DNA of 5,786 nucleotides from Atribacterota bacterium (GTDB lineage Bacteria > Atribacterota > Phoenicimicrobiia > Phoenicimicrobiales > Phoenicimicrobiaceae): positions 1 to 5,786 of the forward strand of contig JAUVOA010000108.1 of assembly GCA_030599445.1 (NCBI GenBank), in the 5' to 3' direction. A program made the position numbers and the translations under genes. The notes under the pieces are model-generated. The model was not told where the DNA came from and searched no databases. It saw only the letters and a program-made list of their open reading frames with translations. Of this stretch, positions 1 to 5,479 are shown in pieces. Numbering within the stretch: position 1 is the first letter of the stretch; each line of letters opens with the position of its first letter.

Positions 1-638
1 GCCTTAGTCGGACATGAATCGATACATATTGTACAATCACCACAATCTCGCTGAAGGGATTCATCTGTGTCTAATTCTAATTCGGTTATGATTTCTCCCA
101 AAACTACCCAGGAACCAAATCTTTCGGTAATAATTATCCCGTTTTTCCCATACCAACCTATTCCGGCCCGTTGGGCAATTGGCTTTTCTGTTAAAGATAT
201 ATAACAAGATTTATTTTTAGATTTATATTTAGAATCAGTCTCTCGATTTATAAAATTAACTATTTTTTTTAGTTTTAATTTTACATCGTAATAAAAATTA
301 CCGATATCATATTTAGCAATTTTCCCCAAGGGTTGATTTTTATCCTGAACATCTTCTGTTTCTTCTATCAAATAACACTGAGCGACACTAATTATAGATT
401 TCGCTCTTTTCAGAATACTCCTCGGGTTACATCTTTTACTAATTTTATTCAGATTTAAATTATTAGGTCTTTTTGAAATATTTTTAAAGGCGTAGTAATC
501 ATTTTCAGGAATATAACCCTTTTCTACACTTTCTATAATGTGTTTTTCTGCTTCCGGAAAGCTTTCGGTATTAGTAATCCTGACGATATCTAAACCAATC
601 TCTCCCCCCAACACTTTTATCTGTGAGGCTAACGACAT
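1..638 (-). CDS. QueG-like (epoxyqueuosine reductase family) 4Fe-4S protein, 3' end cut off by window
   Basis: The reading frame is open from an ATG at 638 to the left edge, giving 212 complete codons. AGGA lies 7 bases before the ATG, and the next ATG upstream (646) is out of frame and stops at once. The layout is that of QueG: a DUF1730-like N-terminal part (NPRSILKRAKSIISVAQCYL, residues 71-90), then AGIGWYGKN (158-166) and FGSWVVLGEI (174-183), then a ferredoxin-like Cys-x2-Cys-x2-Cys-x3-Cys-Pro motif (Cys199, 202, 205, 209). The second cluster and C-terminus lie outside the window. QueG is a cobalamin-dependent, two-cluster enzyme that makes queuosine in tRNA. Here the usual RYAxGxDYH stretch reads KYDIGNFYY (109-117), so the proposed catalytic Asp is Phe115, and the usual VDxxPxLER stretch is also poorly kept. 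It may therefore be a paralogue with another role rather than true QueG. It lies 23 bases after the PspC gene on the same strand, so co-transcription is likely. Confidence 0.85.
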   Translation of the reverse strand, partial: MSLASQIKVLGGEIGLDIVRITNTESFPEAEKHIIESVEKGYIPENDYYAFKNISKRPNNLNLNKISKRCNPRSILKRAKSIISVAQCYLIEETEDVQDKNQPLGKIAKYDIGNFYYDVKLKLKKIVNFINRETDSKYKSKNKSCYISLTEKPIAQRAGIGWYGKNGIIITERFGSWVVLGEIITELELDTDESLQRDCGDCTICIDSCPTK

Positions 639-661
639 AAATTCATCCTAATTTTTTAATT

Positions 662-1135
662 TCAATCTTTTTTCTTAAAAGCTTGGATCATAATAGTTAT
701 ACCTACAGCAATCAAAATTACCGGCCATAGTTTGTTCCAACCTACCCAGGGGAAGAAACCGTTTAATAAAAAGATTAGACCTATAGCTATTACTATTATG
801 CCTCCTAAAATCCTTCTATTTTTCTCTGATTTATGAGAAGGTTCTTTTGATTCAAAATGTTCTTTAACCTCTTCAATTACATCCTTTGCGCCCTTTTTGA
901 CTTTTTCTTTTATATTTTCTCTCTCTTCAAAAGCTTCATCAGAAATCTGATCAGGATTCTTAGGGATTACAATCCAGGCAATAATATAAGCGACAACTCC
1001 TGCTCCTCCTAAAAGTACAACCAACACTGTTAATAATCTCACTAAAGTAGAATCTATATCAAAATATTCTGCTATCCCACCACTTACACCGGCGATCATG
1101 TAATCCTTTCTCGACCTATAAAGTTTTTTCTTCAT
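662..1135 (-). CDS. PspC-domain membrane protein with LiaI/LiaF-like C-terminal helices
   Basis: This is a 157-residue protein of the phage-shock-protein C type. Residues 2-58 match the PspC pattern: KKLYRSRKDYMIAGVSGGIA, then EYFDIDSTLVRLL, then a hydrophobic helix (about 34-57) ending IAWIVIPK. A charged, probably coiled-coil linker follows (about 66-105, many Glu and Lys). Two further membrane helices (about 109-126 and 135-152) contain LWPVILIAVGI, a pattern of the DUF5668/LiaI-LiaF-like membrane region. PspC proteins take part in envelope stress responses; the partner here is unknown. An in-frame ATG exists at 1156, but it has no ribosome binding site. AAAGGAG at 1147-1153 lies inside that extension and serves the ATG at 1135 (spacer 11, slightly long), so 1135 is preferred. 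The QueG-like gene follows after 23 bases. Domain assignment is confident; function is inferred from the family. Confidence 0.88.
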   Translation of the reverse strand: MKKKLYRSRKDYMIAGVSGGIAEYFDIDSTLVRLLTVLVVLLGGAGVVAYIIAWIVIPKNPDQISDEAFEERENIKEKVKKGAKDVIEEVKEHFESKEPSHKSEKNRRILGGIIVIAIGLIFLLNGFFPWVGWNKLWPVILIAVGITIMIQAFKKKD

Positions 1136-1146
1136 AATTAAATTTA

Positions 1147-1153
1147 CTCCTTT
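1147..1153 (-). promoter_or_regulatory. Ribosome binding site deciding the PspC start
   Basis: On the minus strand this reads AAAGGAG, 11 bases before the ATG at 1135. It overlaps the codons that would follow the ATG at 1156, which itself has only repeated GGTAAATT units upstream and no Shine-Dalgarno sequence. This supports 1135 as the true start. Confidence 0.6.
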
Positions 1154-1156
1154 CAT

Positions 1157-1196
1157 AATTTACTAATTTACCAATTTACCGATTGGCCAATTTACC
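1157..1196. repeat. Tandem 8-bp repeat (aatttacc), five units
   Basis: Five consecutive 8-base units are read on the plus strand: aatttact (1157-1164), aatttacc (1165-1172), aatttacc (1173-1180), the degenerate gattggcc (1181-1188) and aatttacc (1189-1196), followed by a partial aatt. The degenerate unit creates a perfect 10-bp palindrome, ATTGGCCAAT, at 1182-1191. The array lies directly upstream of the PspC gene, so it is in or near that gene's leader or promoter. It may be a slippage-prone spacer or a set of binding sites; the sequence does not decide between them. Confidence 0.75.
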
Positions 1197-1215
1197 AATT
1201 AAATTAGTCGTTAGT

Positions 1216-1239
1216 ATTTAGTTAGCTAGTTAACTAAAT
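1216..1239. repeat. 9-bp perfect inverted repeat with 6-base loop
   Basis: ATTTAGTTA (1216-1224) and TAACTAAAT (1231-1239) are exact reverse complements around the loop GCTAGT. It lies 14 bases past the stop codon of the PF04008 gene on the minus strand. It could be an AT-rich transcript-end hairpin for that gene, but no T-tract follows on the minus strand, so a terminator call is weak. It could also be an operator for the PspC gene. Confidence 0.6.
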
Positions 1240-1253
1240 CTACCCGCTCTATG

Positions 1254-1736
1254 CTATCTTTTATATCCAATCATCCTCAGAAATTCTTTTCGTTCTTGAA
1301 CATCTTTATCTGTCTCTACTCCTTTGGGTGAATTCCCGTCAATAACTCCCAATACTCCTCTTCCTAAATTAGTTTGGGCAATCACAACCTCAACTTCATT
1401 GGCAGTAGCACAGAATATAGAACAGATTTCAGGACAATTTTTTATAGCGTTTAGTACATTGATAGGAAAAGCGTCTTTTAAAACAATAATAAAAACATGT
1501 CCCGCTCCAATAGTTTTTACATTCTTTATAGCCAGGGCTTTCAGTTCTGAATCATTTCCTTCTGCCCTTACCAGACATGGACCTGAAGCCTCATTAAAAG
1601 CCAGACCAAATTTTATTCCCGGCACTGCATTAACCATTAACTCATAGAGGTCTTCTGCAGTTTTAATAAAATGAGTCTGACCAATAATAATATTGGAATC
1701 TTCGGGAAATTCCATTCTTATTGTTTTTAGCTCCAT
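1254..1736 (-). CDS. Adenosine-specific kinase family protein (PF04008-like)
   Basis: This is a 160-residue soluble protein. Nearly its full length fits the family known as adenosine-specific kinase (PF04008): an N-terminal IIIGQTHFIKTAEDLYELMV (residues 16-35), GIKFGLAFNEASGP (40-53), IGAGHVFIIVLKDAFPINVL (76-95), IFCATANEVEVVIA (107-120), then GRGVLGVIDGNSPKGVE (125-141) and a charged tail ending ERKEFLRMIGYKR. Length is normal for the family. The family name comes mainly from structural and ligand work on an archaeal member, so the true reaction is uncertain. The frame extends 13 codons upstream to a TTG at 1775, but the ATG at 1736 has GAGGGG 8 bases upstream (1745-1750), and residue 1 there matches the usual family start. 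It is first on its strand, divergent from the MFS gene, and 118 bases ahead of the PspC gene. No clear sigma-70 promoter was found for it. Confidence 0.88.
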   Translation of the reverse strand: MELKTIRMEFPEDSNIIIGQTHFIKTAEDLYELMVNAVPGIKFGLAFNEASGPCLVRAEGNDSELKALAIKNVKTIGAGHVFIIVLKDAFPINVLNAIKNCPEICSIFCATANEVEVVIAQTNLGRGVLGVIDGNSPKGVETDKDVQERKEFLRMIGYKR

Positions 1737-1828
1737 TTTTATTACCCCTCTTTTTTTGATAATATTCTTCACCAAAACCTTTTTCCTTCTATTTTATTAA
1801 AATATAAAAATAATTTTTCCCCATTTTA

Positions 1829-1857
1829 TTAACTTATTTTTTTTATTATGATATAAT
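1829..1857 (+). promoter_or_regulatory. Probable sigma-70-type promoter of the MFS gene
   Basis: TTAACT (1829-1834, four of six matches to TTGACA) and an exact TATAAT (1852-1857) are separated by 17 bases. Transcription would start near 1864, giving a leader of about 60 bases to the ATG at 1923. The region is very AT-rich, so a chance match is possible, but the spacing and the exact -10 favour a real promoter. Confidence 0.55.
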
Positions 1858-1922
1858 TATTTACATTTTACCATAGTTTAGATAAAAAATTTAGTATTAA
1901 ACTCATCTTAAGGAGCCTCTTA

Positions 1923-3098
1923 ATGAATTTTTTGACTAAAATTCGTCAATCATTATTTATCGAGCAAAATGTTTCCGTATTATCTTTGACGGTTTTATTT
2001 GTTCTTATCGCCTTTTTTAGCTGGTATCCTGTTCTTCCTATTTATCTTCAAGAATTAGGAGCAAATGATTTTCAAGTGGGATTTTCGTATACCTTGCTTG
2101 CCCTATCTTCTACTTTAATGCAATTTTTAGGAGGAATACTTTCTGACCATTTTGGTCGTAAGTTATTAATAATTATTCCAAGCTTTGTCTTTCCTCTCTT
2201 ATATTTTTTAGCAGGCAACGCTTCTCATTGGATCACTTTAATACTTTTCCTTACTATTGCTAATAGTTTAAGCGCTCTTCAATTACCTTCTTTCTATTCG
2301 ATGATTGCTGAATCTGTTTCAAAAAATAAAAGGGGTATAGCTTATAGTGGATTTGAATTATTTGTTATTTTAGGAATTACTATAGGCCCGGCTATAGGGA
2401 TGATATTGATTCCCCGAGTAGAAATCAGATACCTGTTTTATTTCACTTCTTTTGTTACTTTTTTGTGTGCCATAACCAGAGTACTCTGGTTAAAAGAGAC
2501 TCATCATTTTCGTATAAAAATTAATAAATTTGATTCTTTTAAAAATTTATTTAATAAAAAGATGTTACTTACTGTCTTAGCCCTTTCTTCTCTCTTTCTT
2601 TTATTTAATCTTACTACTCACGGACCTTTTATCTCTTTATATGCCAATGAAGTAATGAATTTAGATAAATCTAAAATTAATTTACTTTTTGCATTAGGGG
2701 GGTTTGCGGCAGTTATATACAGTCTCTGGGGAGGAAAAATCATTGATAAATGGGGCAGTAAAAAGGTTCTATTGTACAGTGCGTCAGGTCTGGGAATATT
2801 TTTAATCTTGTGGAGCTTAAGTTCTCCTTTGTGGCCGGCCATTACTCTATTTGCAATATTATACGTTTTTTTCCAGAGTTGTCATATTGCTTATGGCTCA
2901 TTTCTGGCTGATATAACTCATCAACAATCAAGAGGATTAGTTATCGGATTTATCGGGACCTGTACCGGTTTAATCGGTTCTATTGGACCTTCCCTGGGAG
3001 GATATTTAAAGTTCCAGTTTGGTCCCTCATCACCCTTCTGGGCTGGATTGATATTTGCCTTAATAACTTCTCTCTTGCTTATAAAAATAAAAGAATAA
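1923..3098 (+). CDS. MFS transporter, 12 membrane helices (DHA1-like)
   Basis: This is a 391-residue membrane protein of the major facilitator superfamily, probably a proton-coupled exporter. Helix 1 (about 19-42) ends WYPVLPIYLQELGA, typical of drug-efflux-like members. Motif A between helices 2 and 3 is clear: GGILSDHFGRK (residues 70-80). The matching loop of the second half is GGKIIDKWGSKK (270-281), showing the two-fold repeat of six helices each. The central loop (about 190-215) is basic. No helix carries an obvious substrate signature, so the cargo cannot be named; sugars, drugs and metabolites are all possible. AAGGAG (1910-1915) lies 7 bases before the ATG. Length is normal and the gene appears intact. 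The HAD gene follows 90 bases later on the same strand, but a separate weak promoter may precede it, so linkage is uncertain. Confidence 0.92.
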   Translation: MNFLTKIRQSLFIEQNVSVLSLTVLFVLIAFFSWYPVLPIYLQELGANDFQVGFSYTLLALSSTLMQFLGGILSDHFGRKLLIIIPSFVFPLLYFLAGNASHWITLILFLTIANSLSALQLPSFYSMIAESVSKNKRGIAYSGFELFVILGITIGPAIGMILIPRVEIRYLFYFTSFVTFLCAITRVLWLKETHHFRIKINKFDSFKNLFNKKMLLTVLALSSLFLLFNLTTHGPFISLYANEVMNLDKSKINLLFALGGFAAVIYSLWGGKIIDKWGSKKVLLYSASGLGIFLILWSLSSPLWPAITLFAILYVFFQSCHIAYGSFLADITHQQSRGLVIGFIGTCTGLIGSIGPSLGGYLKFQFGPSSPFWAGLIFALITSLLLIKIKE

Positions 3099-3156
3099 AA
3101 AAAATTATTCTCTCAACAAAAAACTGATTTAAAATTAGCTTATATACCAAAATTAG

Positions 3157-3165
3157 TGATAAAAT
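3157..3165 (+). promoter_or_regulatory. Possible extended -10 promoter of the HAD gene
   Basis: TGATAAAAT matches the extended -10 form TGnTATAAT with one change. No good -35 lies 17 bases upstream. Transcription would begin near 3172 and leave a very short leader before AAGGAG. This is a weak call in AT-rich sequence. Confidence 0.3.
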
Positions 3166-3176
3166 ATATCAGATAA

Positions 3177-3182
3177 AAGGAG
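3177..3182 (+). promoter_or_regulatory. Ribosome binding site deciding the HAD start
   Basis: AAGGAG ends one base before the ATG at 3183 and six bases before the in-frame ATG at 3189. Normal spacing requires the second, so the protein probably starts MEKLNNKE. Confidence 0.65.
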
Positions 3183-3188
3183 ATGAAG

Positions 3189-3953
3189 ATGGAAAAATTA
3201 AATAATAAAGAATTAAAAAAATACAAAGCCATATTTTTTGATTTTGGTGGAACATTAATGTGTGCTGAAAGTGACCATATCGCTCATTTACATATGATGA
3301 AAGAGGTTATTCAAAAATATAATCTTTCTGCCTCCCCGGAAGATATGGTAACTAAATATAATTCTTTTCTATTTACCAAAGAAATGACTTTGCTGGATAC
3401 CGACCCGGAAGAAAAATCCTTTACACCTCTTCGAGAATCAACTGATAGAGCTTTTCGGGGAACGCTTTCACAATGCAATCTTGAATCTTCAAACGAAGAC
3501 TTACGATGGTTCAAAAAAATATTTTTAGGAAACCATAAAAAATATTTAAAATTATTCCCGGAAACTTTAGAAATTATCAGACAAATTAGAAATAATAATT
3601 CAATTCATATAGGAATTATAAGCGATATAGATACCGATTTCTTAAAATTTCAATTCGACGCGTTCGGAATAAGCAAGCTCTTTGACTCTATTACCACCTC
3701 GGAAGAAGTTCAAATTTACAAACCGAAAGAAAAAATCTTCCAAGTCGCTCTAAATAAAGCAAGTTGTCAGGGAAAAGAATCTATTATTGTTGGTGATTCT
3801 TATAAAAAAGATATTGTAGGCGGAAAAAACGTGGGGATGACTACCATCTGGATAAACAAATTTCAACCTGATAATACAGATACGGAAAAAGCAGATTTTA
3901 CAGTTACTCATCTAAAAGAAATATCCCCTATCTTAAAGGAGCTTATTAAATAA
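3189..3953 (+). CDS. HAD-superfamily hydrolase (subfamily IA-like)
   Basis: This is a 254-residue soluble protein with all four HAD motif regions. Motif I is AIFFDFGGTL with nucleophile Asp18. Motif II is IGIISD with Ser145. Motif III is Lys178 in YKPKEKIF. Motif IV is VGDSYKKDIVGG with Asp203 and Asp208. The helical insert between motifs I and II (about 25-110) is a C1-type cap, as in phosphoglycolate-phosphatase and haloacid-dehalogenase relatives. The residue two after the nucleophile, usually the Asp acid/base of phosphatases, is Gly20, so a standard phosphatase mechanism is not assured. The substrate cannot be told from sequence. AAGGAG (3177-3182) touches an in-frame ATG at 3183 directly, leaving no spacer; the ATG at 3189 has a 6-base spacer and is preferred. 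It stands between the MFS and deacetylase genes on the same strand. Confidence 0.88.
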   Translation: MEKLNNKELKKYKAIFFDFGGTLMCAESDHIAHLHMMKEVIQKYNLSASPEDMVTKYNSFLFTKEMTLLDTDPEEKSFTPLRESTDRAFRGTLSQCNLESSNEDLRWFKKIFLGNHKKYLKLFPETLEIIRQIRNNNSIHIGIISDIDTDFLKFQFDAFGISKLFDSITTSEEVQIYKPKEKIFQVALNKASCQGKESIIVGDSYKKDIVGGKNVGMTTIWINKFQPDNTDTEKADFTVTHLKEISPILKELIK

Positions 3954-3970
3954 CCTCCACCCTGTTTTTT
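3938..3970 (+). terminator. Possible intrinsic terminator of the HAD gene
   Basis: GGAG-C-TTAT (3938-3946) pairs with ATAA-C-CTCC (3950-3958) around the loop TAA, with one C-C mismatch. Six bases later comes a run of six T (3965-3970). The stem contains the HAD stop codon (3951-3953). The gap between stem and T-run and the mismatch make it weaker than a classical terminator. Confidence 0.4.
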
Positions 3971-3999
3971 ACCATCTATATATTAACAAATATCTCAAA

Positions 4000-4020
4000 T
4001 ATAATGTAGTATGATATACT
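4000..4020 (+). promoter_or_regulatory. Candidate promoter elements of the deacetylase gene
   Basis: An exact TATAAT lies at 4000-4005 with only a poor -35 (TATATA, 3977-3982) at 17-base spacing. A second element, TGATATACT (4012-4020), fits an extended -10 with one mismatch and would start transcription near 4027. Either would drive the gene at 4054. Both touch or overlap the dyad at 4005-4023. Confidence 0.45.
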
Positions 4021-4023
4021 ACA
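4005..4023. promoter_or_regulatory. 19-bp perfect dyad, candidate operator
   Basis: TGTAGTAT and ATACTACA are exact 8-base reverse complements around GAT. The dyad shares its first base with the last base of TATAAT (4000-4005) and contains the second candidate -10 (4012-4020). This position suits a repressor that blocks RNA polymerase. The TGTA...TACA ends resemble sites of several dimeric regulators, but no regulator gene is in the window and the protein cannot be named. Confidence 0.5.
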
Positions 4024-4053
4024 CGAAAAACATTTATAATTTAAGGATACAAT

Positions 4054-5175
4054 ATGTTTTTAAATCAAGAAAATTTATATTCTCTCCCTGCAAAAAAAAA
4101 TAAATTATCATTTATTTTCAGATTGTTCATGGTTCTATTGATTGTAACATTTGTAATTTTTTATCAAAATATTTCTTTAAATACAAGCAATACTGCATAT
4201 GCTGAGGAAACAATTATCCCCATCCTGGCCTATCACAATTTTACTACAAAAGAAAGCAGTAGTTATAAAATTAATATTGTAGAATTTGAAAAACAGATGG
4301 ATTATTTAGCCACCCACAATTATTCGGTAATCTCTCTCTCCGAATTACTTAAGGGGCTAAGAGATAGCCAACTTCCACCAAAACCAATTGTAATTACCAT
4401 CGATGATGGTTTTAAATCTACTTACACTTTAGCCTATCCTGTATTAAAAAAATATAACTTCCCGGCAACTCTCTTTATATATACCAATTTTATCGAGAAA
4501 AATAATGGCAGTTTAACCTGGGAAGAGATTAGAGAGATGACCAAAAATAATATTGAAATCGGTTCTCATACCCTAAGTCATTGCAACCTCTTGAAATATA
4601 AGAAAAATGAAAATTATGAGACTTATTTAGCTCGAATTAGAAGGGAAATTTTTTTATCGAAAGAAATTTTAGAAAGCAAAATAGGAAGTAAAGTAAAATT
4701 CTTCGCCTATCCTTATGGAGCTTACAGTCCTATAATAAAAAATTTAGTTATCCAAGCAGGTTATGAAGGAATTGTTAATGCTAATAGTATGAATAATACT
4801 CTCAATGCCCACCCTTTTTCCCTGAACCGACAAATAATTTTTGGTCAAAGTTCATTTAATTCTTTTATCCAGGTATTAAATCAACGCCCTTTTAATATTT
4901 CCCAAATCTTCCCCTATGACGGCATAATAGAAAACAACCAATTTATTAAGATAGGGGCAATTTTGGAGGGTGATAATTATGATGTAAAAACTCTATCTAT
5001 GAAATTAGGAGGGGCAAAAGTAAAATTCGATTTTAATCCAAAAAATCGAGAAATTTCTTTTACCCCTGATTCTTTAAAACCTCTAATTAAAAAGTCTTAT
5101 ATTGTAAATATTACCGCTCTTGACAAAAACAGCCAACATCAGCGAAAAATCTCCTGGTTAATTACTATAAAATAA
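4054..5175 (+). CDS. Exported polysaccharide deacetylase (NodB domain, CE4-like) with C-terminal beta domain
   Basis: This 373-residue protein begins with a basic N-terminus and a hydrophobic helix (about 19-38). TAYA at 47-50 offers an AxA-type signal peptidase site before EETIIP, so it is secreted or, if uncleaved, anchored outside the membrane. The NodB domain covers about 55-265. It shows PILAYHNF (56-63), motif 1 TIDDG with catalytic Asp117 and metal ligand Asp118, and motif 2 SHTLSH with metal ligands His172 and His176. Motif 3 is FAYPYG (217-222), the form seen in PgaB/IcaB-like members rather than the usual RxxRPP form. These enzymes remove N-acetyl groups from surface polysaccharides or peptidoglycan. 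Residues about 287-373 form a separate beta-rich, probably Ig-like domain (KLGGAKVKFDFNPKNREISF and a closing ISWLITI). AAGGA lies 6 bases before the ATG. The gene is probably its own unit, with a dyad in its promoter. The substrate is not decided by sequence. Confidence 0.92.
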   Translation: MFLNQENLYSLPAKKNKLSFIFRLFMVLLIVTFVIFYQNISLNTSNTAYAEETIIPILAYHNFTTKESSSYKINIVEFEKQMDYLATHNYSVISLSELLKGLRDSQLPPKPIVITIDDGFKSTYTLAYPVLKKYNFPATLFIYTNFIEKNNGSLTWEEIREMTKNNIEIGSHTLSHCNLLKYKKNENYETYLARIRREIFLSKEILESKIGSKVKFFAYPYGAYSPIIKNLVIQAGYEGIVNANSMNNTLNAHPFSLNRQIIFGQSSFNSFIQVLNQRPFNISQIFPYDGIIENNQFIKIGAILEGDNYDVKTLSMKLGGAKVKFDFNPKNREISFTPDSLKPLIKKSYIVNITALDKNSQHQRKISWLITIK

Positions 5176-5190
5176 TATCAAGATATTATT
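5171..5190. repeat. Palindrome holding two convergent stop codons
   Basis: AATAATATC (5171-5179) and GATATTATT (5182-5190) are exact reverse complements around AA. The deacetylase stop (TAA, 5173-5175) and the livF remnant stop (TTA on the plus strand, 5186-5188) sit at mirror positions within it. As RNA it can form an 8-bp A/U-rich stem with a 4-base loop on either strand. It may be a weak two-way transcript end, though neither side has a good T-tract. Confidence 0.5.
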
Positions 5191-5337
5191 CTCCCAAATA
5201 AGCCTTTTTTACTCCTTCGTCCTTTAAAAGTTCTTCTCCGGTTCCTTGTAAAACAACCTTCCCGGTCTCCAGCAAATAAGCATAATCAGCTATTTCAATA
5301 CAGCGAAAGCATCCTGCTCAACTAAAAACACTGTCAT
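5186..5337 (-). pseudogene. livF: livF remnant: C-terminal piece of branched-chain amino acid ABC ATPase
   Basis: On the minus strand the sequence reads MTVFLVEQDAFAVLK and then a TAG stop (5290-5292). One frame over it continues ADYAYLLETGKVV, then LQGTGEELLKDEGVKKAYLGE and a stop at 5186-5188. Together these match the last 50 or so residues of LivF, the cytoplasmic ATPase of branched-chain amino acid (HAAT-type) ABC importers. The pattern LVEQ(N)A..VL.IADYAYLLETG and the closing KKAYLGE are characteristic. One missing base in the run of A at about 5293-5295 explains the break. The Walker A, signature and Walker B parts are absent: the matching frame meets a TAA a few codons upstream, and no more homology is seen. 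It is therefore a decayed, truncated gene and cannot make an active ATPase. No other liv gene is visible. Confidence 0.8.
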
Positions 5338-5479
5338 TTTTTTTATTTTTTAGTTTAATTTTTATTGTTTTTCCTTAGCTATCCCACTAAATTTTATACT
5401 AATATTTATTTTGTTTTGTGTTTTAATAACTTCACTCTTAGATAAAATGATGGTCTATGCTATCACCTGTAATTAGAAA
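5338..5479. other. AT-rich spacer without recognisable gene
   Basis: Very T-rich on the plus strand, with runs of eight and six T at the left end. No open frame of useful length, no clear hairpin with T-tract and no convincing promoter was found on either strand. It may include sequence from the lost part of the livF gene, now too degraded to recognise. With the remnant it makes about 300 bases without an intact gene after the deacetylase. Confidence 0.6.

Noticed and set aside
1249..1259. Shared 11-base string tctatgctatc here and near 5453-5463
   Set aside because: The match is short, not extended on either side, and the first copy spans the end of a coding sequence; chance is the simplest explanation.
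1324..1647. Open frame of 107 codons on the plus strand
   Set aside because: It lies opposite the PF04008 gene, whose minus-strand translation matches a known family almost end to end; the plus-strand product resembles nothing.
1737..1775. 13-codon N-terminal extension of the PF04008 protein from a TTG at 1775
   Set aside because: The ATG at 1736 has a well-spaced GAGGGG and matches the usual family start; the extension is Lys-rich sequence overlapping that ribosome binding site.
2618..2842. Open frame of 74 codons on the minus strand
   Set aside because: It is antisense to the second half of the MFS gene and has no recognisable motif.
3099..3156. Possible terminator after the MFS gene
   Set aside because: No stable stem followed by a T-tract could be found, only AT-rich sequence.
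3311..3514. Open frame of 67 codons on the minus strand
   Set aside because: It is antisense to the cap region of the HAD gene and has no family resemblance.
3983..4005. TTAACA (3983-3988) as -35 paired with TATAAT (4000-4005)
   Set aside because: The spacing is only 11 bases, too short for a sigma-70-type promoter; pairing with the second -10 gives 26, too long.
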